From NCBI RefSeq assembly GCF_001293775.1, contig NZ_LGLN01000074.1, positions 1 through 58,512 on the forward strand: 58,512 bases of DNA. Reading direction: 5' to 3'. The notes beneath the pieces are model-generated. The model had not been told where the DNA came from. It saw only the letters and a program-made list of their open reading frames with translations, and did no database searches. The stretch comes from Pseudomonas syringae pv. cilantro. GTDB lineage: Bacteria > Pseudomonadota > Gammaproteobacteria > Pseudomonadales > Pseudomonadaceae. This document shows positions 32,382-41,500 of this stretch, piece after piece (position 1 is the first letter of the stretch; every line of letters starts with the position of its first letter). Both the position numbers and the translations under genes were made by a program.

Positions 32382-34097
32382 ATGCGCATTGAACCCCGTC
32401 CGTTGCCTGACACCCTGCCTTTCCTCGGCGACCTGCCGCCCTTGCTCACTCGCCTGTACGCAGCCAGGGGCGTGGCCAGTGAGGTGGAACTGGACAAGAG
32501 TCTGGCGCGCCTGATCCCGTATCAGCAGCTCAAGGGTATCGATGCTGCTGTGGAGCTGCTGGTAACGGCTTTGCGTGAAGATCAGCGCATGCTGATCGTC
32601 GGTGACTTCGATGCCGACGGCGCGACCGCCAGCACGGTCGGCGTGCTGGGCCTGCGCCTGATGGGCGCGTCGCATGTCGATTATCTGGTGCCCAATCGCT
32701 TCGAGTACGGCTACGGCCTGACCCCGGAAATCGTCGAAGTGGCGTTGCAACGCGAACCGCAGTTGCTGATCACCGTGGACAACGGCATTTCCAGCGTCGA
32801 GGGCGTGGCGGCGGCTAAGGCGGCGGGCCTGCAAGTGCTGGTGACCGACCACCACTTGCCCGGTTCAGAGCTTCCGGCAGCGGATGCCATCGTCAATCCC
32901 AACCAGCCCGGTTGCAGCTTTCCGAGCAAATCGCTGGCCGGTGTCGGGGTGATCTTTTACGTGCTGATGGCCTTGCGTGCCCGGCTGCGCGAAGTCGGCT
33001 GGTTCGACAATAGTCAGCGCGTTCAGCCCAATCTGGGCGAGCTGCTGGATCTGGTCGCGCTGGGCAGCGTGGCCGACGTCGTGCCGCTGGACGCCAACAA
33101 TCGAATTCTGGTGCATCAGGGCCTGATGCGTATTCGCGCCGGTCGAGCCCGGCCGGGCTTGCGTGCGATTCTCGAGGTCGCCCGTCGCGAACCGGCGCGC
33201 ATCACCTCCACTGACCTGGGGTTCATTCTCGGCCCGCGTCTGAACGCGGCGGGGCGTCTGGATGACATGAGCCTGGGCATCGAATGCCTGCTTTGCGACG
33301 ATCCTGTGCTGGCGCGGGAAATGGCCGTGCAGCTCGACGAGCTGAATCAGGACCGCAAATCCATCGAGCAGGGTATGCAGCGTGAGGCGCTGGCCCAGCT
33401 CAAGGATCTGCCGCTGGAGTCCATGCCGTTTGGCCTGTGCCTGTTCGATGCCGAGTGGCATCAGGGCGTGATCGGCATTCTGGCATCGCGTCTCAAGGAA
33501 CGTTACCACCGCCCGACCATCGCTTTCGCCAGCGCCGGGGAGGGCGTGCTCAAAGGCTCGGCCCGCTCGGTGCCGGGGTTTCATATCCGTGATGCACTGG
33601 ACGCTGTGGCGGCACGCCATCCGCAGTTGATCAGCAAGTTCGGCGGCCACGCCATGGCTGCCGGCCTGTCGCTGCCGGAAGAAAACTACCCGGCCTTTGC
33701 CGACGCGTTCGATCTGGAAGTACGCCGGCAGCTCGACGAGCAGGATTTGACCGGGCGCCTGCTCTCGGATGGCTCGCTGGCCGTCGAAGAATTTCATCTT
33801 GAACTGGCTCGCGCCTTGCGCAATGCCGGTCCGTGGGGCCAGCATTTTCCGGAGCCGCTGTTTCATGGCGTGTTCCAGCTGGTTGAGCAACGTGTGGTGG
33901 GCGAGCGCCATTTGAAGATGGTACTCAAGACCGAATGCGGCAGCGTCAAACTGGATGGCATCGCCTTCAGCGTCGACCGCGACGTCTGGCCCAACCCCAA
34001 CATCCGTTGGGTCGAGCTGGCGTACAAGCTGGATCTGAACGAGTTTCGCGGTAACGAAACCGTACAGTTGATGGTGGTCCACCTCGCGCCACGCTGA
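32382..34097 (+). CDS. recJ: Single-strand-specific 5'-3' exonuclease RecJ
   Basis: A 571-residue DHH-family exonuclease acting in mismatch repair, RecF-pathway recombination and base excision repair. Metal-binding motifs are present: VGDFDADGATAS (motif I), ITVDNGISS (motif II) and VTDHHLPGS (motif III, the DHH), with GSVADVVPL and LGPRLNAAGRLDDM following. The DHHA1 domain contains FGGHAMAAGLSL, and the C-terminal OB domain follows. Length and order agree with the family. It closes the xerD-dsbC-hom-thrC-recJ neighbourhood, here interrupted by about 7 kb of accessory signalling genes between thrC and recJ. Confidence 0.95.
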   Translation: MRIEPRPLPDTLPFLGDLPPLLTRLYAARGVASEVELDKSLARLIPYQQLKGIDAAVELLVTALREDQRMLIVGDFDADGATASTVGVLGLRLMGASHVDYLVPNRFEYGYGLTPEIVEVALQREPQLLITVDNGISSVEGVAAAKAAGLQVLVTDHHLPGSELPAADAIVNPNQPGCSFPSKSLAGVGVIFYVLMALRARLREVGWFDNSQRVQPNLGELLDLVALGSVADVVPLDANNRILVHQGLMRIRAGRARPGLRAILEVARREPARITSTDLGFILGPRLNAAGRLDDMSLGIECLLCDDPVLAREMAVQLDELNQDRKSIEQGMQREALAQLKDLPLESMPFGLCLFDAEWHQGVIGILASRLKERYHRPTIAFASAGEGVLKGSARSVPGFHIRDALDAVAARHPQLISKFGGHAMAAGLSLPEENYPAFADAFDLEVRRQLDEQDLTGRLLSDGSLAVEEFHLELARALRNAGPWGQHFPEPLFHGVFQLVEQRVVGERHLKMVLKTECGSVKLDGIAFSVDRDVWPNPNIRWVELAYKLDLNEFRGNETVQLMVVHLAPR

Positions 34098-34211
34098 AAA
34101 TCAGCAGGAACCCCTCTCGCCGCCGGGTTGTCGACACTTTACGGTCCACTGGAATCGGTTCTGTGAATGAACCGGGTCCGGACAACTGAATTGTCACTAC
34201 GAGAGGTTGCC

Positions 34212-35318
34212 ATGAGTCTGCTGCTTGAACCCTATACACTGCGCCAATTGACCCTTCGCAATCGCATCGCTGTTTCGCCGATGTGCCAGTATTCCAGTGT
34301 CGACGGCCTGGCCAACGACTGGCACCTGGTGCACTTGGGCAGCCGCGCCGTCGGCGGTGCCGGGCTTGTCATCAGCGAAGCGATGGCGGTCACCCCGGAC
34401 GGGCGCATCACACCCGAAGACCTTGGTCTCTGGAGCGACGAACAGATCGAGCCGCTGCAACGCATCACGCGCTTCATCAATGCGCAAGGTGCGGTGGCGG
34501 GCATTCAGCTGGCCCACGCCGGTCGCAAGGCCAGCACCTGGCGACCATGGCTGGGCAAGCATGGCAGTGTGCCTTTGACTGAAGGCGGCTGGACCCCGGT
34601 CGGGCCTTCGGCGATCGCTTTCGATCCGCAGCACACAGCGCCAGTGCAACTTAACGAAACGCAGATTCAGGAACTGATCAAGGCCTTCGTCGACTCCGCG
34701 CGACGCGCATTGACCGCAGGTTTCAAAGTGGTCGAAATCCACGCAGCGCATGGTTACCTGCTGCACCAATTTCTGTCGCCATTGAGCAATCAGCGTACCG
34801 ACCAGTACGGCGGATCGTTCGAAAACCGGATTCGCCTGACCCTGCAAGTGACCGAAGCGGTCCGTGCTGTATGGCCGCAAGAGCTGCCGTTGTTCGTTCG
34901 CGTGTCGGCCACCGACTGGGTGGAAGACGGCTGGAATGCCGAGGAAACGGTCGAACTGGCCCGTCGCCTGAAAGCATTGGGCACCGACCTGATTGATGTG
35001 TCTTCCGGTGGCACGTCAGCGAACGCTGAAATTCCGGTCGGCCCGGGCTATCAGACGCGTTTCGCCGAACAGGTGCGCAAAGAGGCGGATATTGCCACCG
35101 GTACGGTGGGCATGATAACCGATCCGGCGCAGGCAGAGCACATTCTGCGTACCGGTCAGGCCGACATCATTCTGCTCGCCCGCGAGCTGCTGCGTGATCC
35201 GTACTGGCCACTGCGTGCCGATGAAGATCTGGGCGGCCGCCAGGCGACCTGGCCGGCACAGTACCAACGGGCTACGCATCGGGATCAGCCGATTCACGAG
35301 TCGGATCTGCGCGACTGA
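34212..35318 (+). CDS. NADH:flavin oxidoreductase, Old Yellow Enzyme family (YqjM/XenA-like)
   Basis: A 368-residue FMN TIM-barrel ene-reductase. Visible features are LRNRIAVSPMCQYSS with the Cys of the thermophilic-like/YqjM class near the flavin, QLAHAGRKAS, the substrate-binding pair HAAHGYLLHQFLSPLSN (His in HAAH), the GGSFENRIR motif, and C-terminal ILLARELLRDPYWPLRA. Enzymes of this class reduce activated C=C bonds and some nitro compounds; the natural substrate is unknown. The ATG at 34212 follows a GAGAGG site. It seems monocistronic, with a strong terminator 32 bases after the stop. Confidence 0.9.
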   Translation: MSLLLEPYTLRQLTLRNRIAVSPMCQYSSVDGLANDWHLVHLGSRAVGGAGLVISEAMAVTPDGRITPEDLGLWSDEQIEPLQRITRFINAQGAVAGIQLAHAGRKASTWRPWLGKHGSVPLTEGGWTPVGPSAIAFDPQHTAPVQLNETQIQELIKAFVDSARRALTAGFKVVEIHAAHGYLLHQFLSPLSNQRTDQYGGSFENRIRLTLQVTEAVRAVWPQELPLFVRVSATDWVEDGWNAEETVELARRLKALGTDLIDVSSGGTSANAEIPVGPGYQTRFAEQVRKEADIATGTVGMITDPAQAEHILRTGQADIILLARELLRDPYWPLRADEDLGGRQATWPAQYQRATHRDQPIHESDLRD

Positions 35319-35350
35319 CCGTTGGTTTCGGGGCGGGTCGAAGCATCCTG

Positions 35351-35380
35351 AACCGGGCGCCGCCAAGCGCCCGGTTTTTT
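35351..35380. terminator. Strong terminator between convergent genes
   Basis: AACCGGGCGC (35351-35360) and GCGCCCGGTT (35367-35376) form a perfect 10-bp stem with loop CGCCAA, followed by TTTTTT. It ends the oxidoreductase gene; the final bases overlap the stop region of the convergent kinase gene. Confidence 0.93.
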
Positions 35381-37466
35381 ATTCGCCTTCCAGCAACTCC
35401 GTCACGCGGCTGATCAGCTCGGCAATGGCAAACGGCTTTGGCAGTACATGCATGCCCGGTTCCAGCGTGTCGTGAGCCAGCACCGCGTTTTCAGCGTAGC
35501 CAGTCACAAACAGGACTTTCAGATCCGGGCGCACGTCCCGTGCCGCATCGGCCACCTGCCGCCCGTTCATGCCGCCGGGCAAACCGACATCGGTAATCAG
35601 CAGATCGATGGCGGCCTTGGATTGCAGGATGACCAGTGCATCACTGCCTTTTTCCGCCTGCAGCACGACATGGCCCAGGTCTTCAAGCAATTCGGCAATC
35701 AGCAGCCGCACAGCAGGTTCGTCATCGACGACCAGGATGGTCTCATCGCCGGTGCCTGGTGCTGGCACCTGGAGTTCGCCGCTGTCTAGCGCCAAGGTTT
35801 CAGCCTCACCCTTATGCATTGGCAATAGAATGCAGATTTTTGCGCCTTCTCCGACGTTCGAGACGATGTTTACGGCGCCGCCCGACTGGCGTGCAAAACC
35901 GTAGATCATCGAAAGGCCCAGGCCGGTGCCCATGCCGGTGGGTTTGGTGGTGAAGAACGGATCGAAGACGCGACCAATGATGTCCTTGCCCATGCCTGCG
36001 CCGGTGTCACTGACAGACAGTTCCACGTAGCGCCCGGCAGGCAAGCCAAGTCGGGCGGCCGCCGTGGCGGTCAGCGTGCGATTGGCCGTCTGAATCAACA
36101 AGCGACCGCCGTCCGGCATGGCGTCCTTGGCATTGAGACACAGGTTGAGCAGCGAGTTTTCCAGTTGATGCGGGTCAACCAGCGTCGACCACAAGCCGTG
36201 CGACGTCACCACCTGCATGTCGATGGCGGGGCCGACGGTGCGCCTTATCAGCTCGTCCATGCCCGCCACCAGATGATCGATGTCGGTCGCTTTGGGGGCC
36301 AGCGTCTGGCGTCGCGAGAAGGCCAGCAGCCGGTGCGTCAGCGAAGCCGCGCGCCGTGAGCCTTCCAGCGCTGCGTTGATATAGCGATCCAGTTCGGTGA
36401 AGCGCTCCTGCCTGATTCGTGACAGCAGCAGCTCCATGTTGCCGGTGATGCCCATCAGCAGGTTATTGAAGTCATGTGCCAGGCCACCCGTCAGTTGCCC
36501 GACCGCTTCCATTTTCTGTGACTGAATCAATGTCTCCTCGGCGACGCGCAAGGCCTCGATGCGCTGCTTTTCATGGTTGAGGTGCTTGCCCAGCGCGAAG
36601 ATGATTCCGTTGCCGGGCGCTGCGGTCCAGCCGAACCATTGATACGTCCCGTCGACATGCTGGTAGCGGTTTTCAAACAGTGGCAGAACGTGGCTGGCCG
36701 CGTGTTTCAAAGCGCTCTGGGTGTTATCGACGTCATCCGGATGCAGCAGGGTCATGATCGAGCTGCCCAGCAACTCCTCCTGCGTGCGGCCGAGGATGGC
36801 CGTCCAGGCCGGGTTGACCCGCAAGAACATACCGTTGAAATCAAGTATTGCCAGCGGGTCGGGAGACAGTTCCCAGAAAGTGTCCAGTTCGTGGGTGCGT
36901 TGCTCCAGTGTGGCCGTCTGGCGTTTTTCCAGACTGACCAGCCTGTCGATCAGTTCCAGACGTTGCCGCTCATTGTCCAGCAGCGCTTGCTGGTTGAGGA
37001 CGTGTTGAGTGGTTTCGTTGGTGATGCAGAACATGCCGACGGTCGCGCCGTGTTCATCGATCACTGGGGAGAACGAGAAAGACCACCAGGTCTGCTCGGT
37101 TTCGCCATAACGCGCCATGCGCAGCGGCATGTTCTGGAAATGACACGCTTTGCCGGCGAGGGCGTCGATGACCAGCGGGGCGACCTGATCCCAGACGTCC
37201 GCCCAAAGGTCGGTGACCAGCGCGCCGATTGCCTCATTCTTGCGCGGGCCGAGAATGGGGGTGTAGGCATCGTTGTGAAAAAAAATCAGGTCCGGTCCCC
37301 AGAGCAGGTACATCGACTCCGGTGAGTTCAGGATCAGATTGAGGGTGTTTTTCAGCGACGCCGGCCAACGCTCGATCGATCCGAGCGATGTTCGATTCCA
37401 GTCCTTTGATCGAATAGTCTCTGCCGCCTTGCTGTCGCCTGCCGGAAAACCATTAGGGGATATCAC
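35379..37466 (-). CDS. PAS-domain hybrid histidine kinase
   Basis: A 695-residue cytoplasmic kinase without transmembrane helices. Two PAS-like domains occupy about residues 25-160 (WPASLKNTLNLILNSPE...WWSFSFSPV) and 200-320 (FWELSPDPLAILDF). The HisKA domain has His331 in GGLAHDFNNLLMGITGN, the HWE-free subclass common in PAS hybrid kinases. The ATPase domain has NLCLNAKDAMPDGG, DTGAGM and GTGLGLSMIYG. A C-terminal receiver domain has Asp626 in ITDVGLPGGMNG and Lys in LPKPFA. The start is GTG at 37466, with an AGGAG site 10 bases before. The receiver could act as a local sink or talk to an unlinked partner; none is adjacent. Confidence 0.9.
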   Translation of the reverse strand: MISPNGFPAGDSKAAETIRSKDWNRTSLGSIERWPASLKNTLNLILNSPESMYLLWGPDLIFFHNDAYTPILGPRKNEAIGALVTDLWADVWDQVAPLVIDALAGKACHFQNMPLRMARYGETEQTWWSFSFSPVIDEHGATVGMFCITNETTQHVLNQQALLDNERQRLELIDRLVSLEKRQTATLEQRTHELDTFWELSPDPLAILDFNGMFLRVNPAWTAILGRTQEELLGSSIMTLLHPDDVDNTQSALKHAASHVLPLFENRYQHVDGTYQWFGWTAAPGNGIIFALGKHLNHEKQRIEALRVAEETLIQSQKMEAVGQLTGGLAHDFNNLLMGITGNMELLLSRIRQERFTELDRYINAALEGSRRAASLTHRLLAFSRRQTLAPKATDIDHLVAGMDELIRRTVGPAIDMQVVTSHGLWSTLVDPHQLENSLLNLCLNAKDAMPDGGRLLIQTANRTLTATAAARLGLPAGRYVELSVSDTGAGMGKDIIGRVFDPFFTTKPTGMGTGLGLSMIYGFARQSGGAVNIVSNVGEGAKICILLPMHKGEAETLALDSGELQVPAPGTGDETILVVDDEPAVRLLIAELLEDLGHVVLQAEKGSDALVILQSKAAIDLLITDVGLPGGMNGRQVADAARDVRPDLKVLFVTGYAENAVLAHDTLEPGMHVLPKPFAIAELISRVTELLEGE

Positions 37467-37763
37467 TTAAGGCACGCTCCTCGCGGACTGTATCTTGATG
37501 CAAGGCATTCAAATGAAGATGCTTACGCTTAAAATCGATTCGAATGCGTGTAGGTGCGCATTTTTGTTATGTGGGTCTTCCTTCATTGACCGTTCATGAC
37601 CGGCAGGGGTTGCAAGCGATTCAGTCGATATCAGGCACGAGTGGATGAATGGCGGTCCGTTGCATCCGTAACATCCCGAAGCACACCACTGACCGGCGGC
37701 AGGTGATTTCTCTGCAAACTGCTGGTCAATGAATCATCTGACAACCGCAATCGGAGGTTTCCT
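37467..37763. other. Divergent promoter region of the PAS kinase and DUF533 genes
   Basis: About 300 bases separate two divergent starts. Besides the GGAGG ribosome site at 37753-37757 for the rightward gene I see an AT-rich stretch around 37505-37570 that probably holds promoters, but no clear -35/-10 pair and no palindromic operator. Confidence 0.35.
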
Positions 37764-38504
37764 GTGAATACGCGTGGTTTACTCGATCAACTGCTCAAGT
37801 CCGGGCAAAGCCTGTTACAGGACAAGGCTCACGGTAAGTCCGGCAAGTCCTCGAGCGGCGAGTCGCTGATCAACGGCCTGGGCAGCCTGCTGGGCGGTAA
37901 AGGTAATGGGGCCAGTCAGAGTGGCCTGGGCAGCCTGATATCCGGCGCGGGCGGAGGTGCATTGGCCGCTGGAGCCATGGGGCTGCTCAAGGGCAAGCGC
38001 TCCCGGGGTATGGGCGGCAAGGTTCTGACCTACGGCGGTCTGGCCGCGTTGGGGGTGCTGGCTTACAAGGCTTACAACAATTGGCAGGCCAGTCAGGGCG
38101 TAACCGGCCAGCGCGAACCGCAGACTATCGACCGTTTGCCTGAGGCCGAAGCCGAGCAGCACAGCCAGGCGATCCTGCGGGCACTGGTTGCTGCGGCGAA
38201 AGCGGATGGTCACGTTGATGAGCGCGAGCGTGAGTTGATCGAGGGCGAGTTCAGCAAGTTGAGCGCCGATCAGGAACTGCAGCACTGGCTACAGGCCGAG
38301 CTGAATAAACCGCTGGACCCCGCCGAAGTGGCCCGGACTGCGACCACCCCGGAAATGGCTGCCGAAATGTATATCGCCAGCGTGATGCTGGTGGATCAGG
38401 AGCACTTCATGGAGCGTGCCTACCTGGATGAACTGGCCCGTCAGTTGAAACTCGACCCTGGCCTCAAGGCCGAGCTGGAAGGGCAGGTCAAGGACGCTCA
38501 GTAA
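37764..38504 (+). CDS. DUF533 (YebE/TerB-like) inner-membrane protein
   Basis: A 246-residue protein. The first about 60 residues are Ser/Gly-rich and low in complexity. One or two hydrophobic segments follow (about 60-110, GAGGGALAAGAMGLL and VLTYGGLAALGVLAYKAYNNW). The C-terminal TerB-like helical domain contains ILRALVAAAKADGHVDEREREL and ELARQLKLDPGL. This is the DUF533 layout of Escherichia coli YebE, a Cpx/RpoH-linked protein of unknown function. The start is GTG at 37764 with a GGAGG site 6 bases upstream. Confidence 0.87.
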   Translation: MNTRGLLDQLLKSGQSLLQDKAHGKSGKSSSGESLINGLGSLLGGKGNGASQSGLGSLISGAGGGALAAGAMGLLKGKRSRGMGGKVLTYGGLAALGVLAYKAYNNWQASQGVTGQREPQTIDRLPEAEAEQHSQAILRALVAAAKADGHVDERERELIEGEFSKLSADQELQHWLQAELNKPLDPAEVARTATTPEMAAEMYIASVMLVDQEHFMERAYLDELARQLKLDPGLKAELEGQVKDAQ

Positions 38505-38513
38505 GCTTTCACT

Positions 38514-38553
38514 GCGGGTCGCCTGATGCCGACACAGGTGTCAGACGACCCGC
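38514..38553. terminator. Bidirectional hairpin between DUF533 and the giant LRR gene
   Basis: GCGGGTCG-C-CTGA (38514-38526) pairs with TCAG-A-CGACCCGC (38541-38553): 12 pairs with one mismatch, followed by TTTAT. It lies 10 bases after the DUF533 stop and just past the end of the convergent giant gene, so it can stop transcription from either side. Confidence 0.7.
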
Positions 38554-38557
38554 TTTA

Positions 38558-41500
38558 TCAACGGTGTTCCAGCCCCTCGGCGTTGGTCAGTTCTCTGATC
38601 AGCGTTGCTTGCTGATCCTTGAAGCGCGCTTCGAACTCCCGGATCCGGGCTTCGTACTCCGGGCTGTCCAGATTGATATTGCGTTGCTCGAACTCATCGG
38701 TCAGGTGTGTCAGATCGGTTCGGTAGAGACGCTCAAGTGCGTCAAACCGGCCTGGATGGGCTTCTCGCAGATAGCTGACCCAATAATCCTGCTGTGCAGC
38801 AAAGCTCAGGAACGGGTCACCCTGCTCGCCGGTCTGCACGCGCAAAAGGGCGGTGTCCAGCTCTCCTGGCCGAAGCGCGGCATGGGCTTCGAACAGCATT
38901 CCCCCAGGTGGTACTGGCAACTCCAGTGCGCTTGCCCAGTGCGTGCGGTACGCCAGACGGACTTCGGCTTCGTCTCTTGTTCCGGCCTGTTCGCGGGCTG
39001 CAGCGTCCAGTTCGGACAAGCGATAAAGCTGCACAGTCATCTGATAAAGCGCTGCACCGCGTCGCTCGGATACCACGTCCTGCACGGTCTTACGGGTGAA
39101 CACCAGCACTTCTATCTGGTTGAACTCCAGAAGAACACCGTCCGAACAGGTGTTGTTATCGCGGAGCAGCCTGACCGGTTCCTCGGCAATCGCGTTCAGT
39201 GTCATGCGTAACTGCGGATCCTGATTCACCGCTGCCAGCACGCGCCAGACACGCTCCTGAAAAGCTGCTCGATGGGCGGTATTGCGATAATCAGAGCTTT
39301 GGCGCAGCGAACTGATCAGCTCCAGCAGGTGGTCGGCATGCTCGCCGGCTTCCAGTTGCTCCCATATCTGTCGGCGCTCGCCGCTCAATGGGTTGGCATC
39401 GTCCAGCCAAGGCTCGACAGTGATCGAATCCGGCGTGGGAGTACGACTTCCTTCGGATATGTAGTCCGAGATCGAGTCGTTGGAGTTATTAGCGTCGGCG
39501 TTTTCCCTCCATTCCCACGCGAGCTCCTGCGGCACGTCCATGTCAAAGGTGTAAGCACGCCCGTAACGTTCTGACATCTGTGCACGGCGCATGGTCTCTT
39601 CGGAGAGCGGATTGTTCATCAGGCTGATTTCCGTGTGTGACTGACTGTGCGGATTGGCAAGAATGTTTTCCGGCAGTTCGTGGATCAGATTACTTTCAAG
39701 CAGCAGCGTCGTGAGTTGCCCTGGAACAAGGTCATCCAGCCAGGCTGGCCATTCGCTCATCTCGACATTGTTCAGCGATAACCAGGTCAGTCCAGTGTTC
39801 CGCAGGCCTGACAGGCTGTTGATGGCGCCCAGCCGGTTGTTTTCCAGTTCCAGTCGCTCCAGCCTCGGCAGACGGCTGAAGAAATCGATGTGCTGCTGAT
39901 CGAGCACCAGCCCTTGGTCGTTGAGGCTAAGCGAGCGCAATGCTCGGAGCTCCAGCAAGGCTGGTGGCAGTTGGCCCAGCGGTGTGACATGCCCCGTTAT
40001 TTCCAGCGAACTGAGTTCAGTCATGGGGCGCAGTAGCTGATCGAGATCCGCTGCCGTTCCGGTGATTCGGTTCAGGTGCAAGTGGCGCACCTGGCGATAG
40101 AAAAACTCCGGCAGGTGGCGGGGGAAGTCGACCAGCGCGATGTCGGCAAAACGCAGCGGGTTGTAAATCTGCCCCAGGCTGAAGGTTCGCCAGTGATTGA
40201 TCAGCACCGCGCCGATCTGGCGGCGTGCTGCGAGTGTGTGCTCGCTCGGAATGGACAGCGAACTGGAGGCATTGCTCCATTCATCGAGCGCTGCAATCAG
40301 TTCGGCCCCTTGCTGCAGTTGCATGTTCACGGCGGCCTGCACAGCAAGCGGAGTATCCATGACAAACCGGAACGAGCGACTGGATACGGACTCGTTGATG
40401 CGTGCCTGTATCGCGGTGTGCCGGGAAAGGCTGTTGCCGCGCAAATCGATCAGGGTCTGATTGCCTGCGCTGGGCGGGTTGTCGAGAATCCAGCCCGGCA
40501 GCTCCGTCAGGTTGTTGTGTGCCACCGAGAGTTCGCGGATGTTGTTCGGGATCAAATCGGTCAGCCAGTTAGGCCAGCGGTGCAGGCCTACGCGCTCCAG
40601 CACCAGTCGGTCCAGATGCAGCCAGTCCAGATCCATAGGCATCATGCTGACCACTCGATTGCCGCTGAGGTCCAGCGTCCGGAGGTTGGGCATGCTGCGA
40701 AAGTGGTTCATCTGCATCTGGTCCAGAAAGATGCCTTGGTTGATCAGCCCCAGTTCGTCGAGCTGGGGCAGCATGCTGGACACCCACTGCGGCAGGTTGA
40801 GAAACACTGACGACTGTGGATCGAGTCCGGCGCTGGGCTCGCTGATCAGGTGCAGTGATCGTGCATTGGGGAAACGTTGCAGGAAGTGCCCCAGCTCGAA
40901 TGTGTTGGTTAACTGACGAGGCAGATTCACGTCAACCGGCTGTGCAACCGCAGCATTGGTGTGCAGCCGGGGTTCGATCGAGATGTTTTCCAGATGCAGT
41001 CCGGTCACCCGGGCATAGACAAAGTCCGGCAGGTAGCGAGGGAAATCGGTCAGGGACACATACTGCAGGCGCAGCGGTTCGACGGTGCGTCCGATCTCAG
41101 GCAGATTGTTGAGACGCCAGTGGCTCCAGATCGCCTCACTGATGCGCTCCCGGCTGTCGATATGCGCCTGACTCATGGGCGGCATTGCGATGATTTCATC
41201 GGTCCAGGCAGTCAGGCTCGCCCGCAGATCCAGTTGTTCTCCCAACAGTGTGTTGAGGCGCTGATCGATTTCCCGGTTGTTCCAACCGGTCTGCCGCAGG
41301 CGGCTGAGAATGTCCTCCGGGAACGCGTCCTCCAGTTCCAGTATGCGGATCTTGTCCAGCAGGCTTTCGTCGGTCATGTGCCAGTCGACCTCGCCGCGAC
41401 CGCTCAGCGGGTAACCCAGGCGGCCGTCGGCCAGACGCATGGGCGATCGGGAACCAGGCTTGATGGCCTGCATGTTCAGCAAGGGCGCAAGATCCTGGCG

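Noticed and set aside
32865..34082. A 405-codon frame antisense to recJ
   Set aside because: Composition is typical of a shadow frame and RecJ motifs are complete on the + strand.
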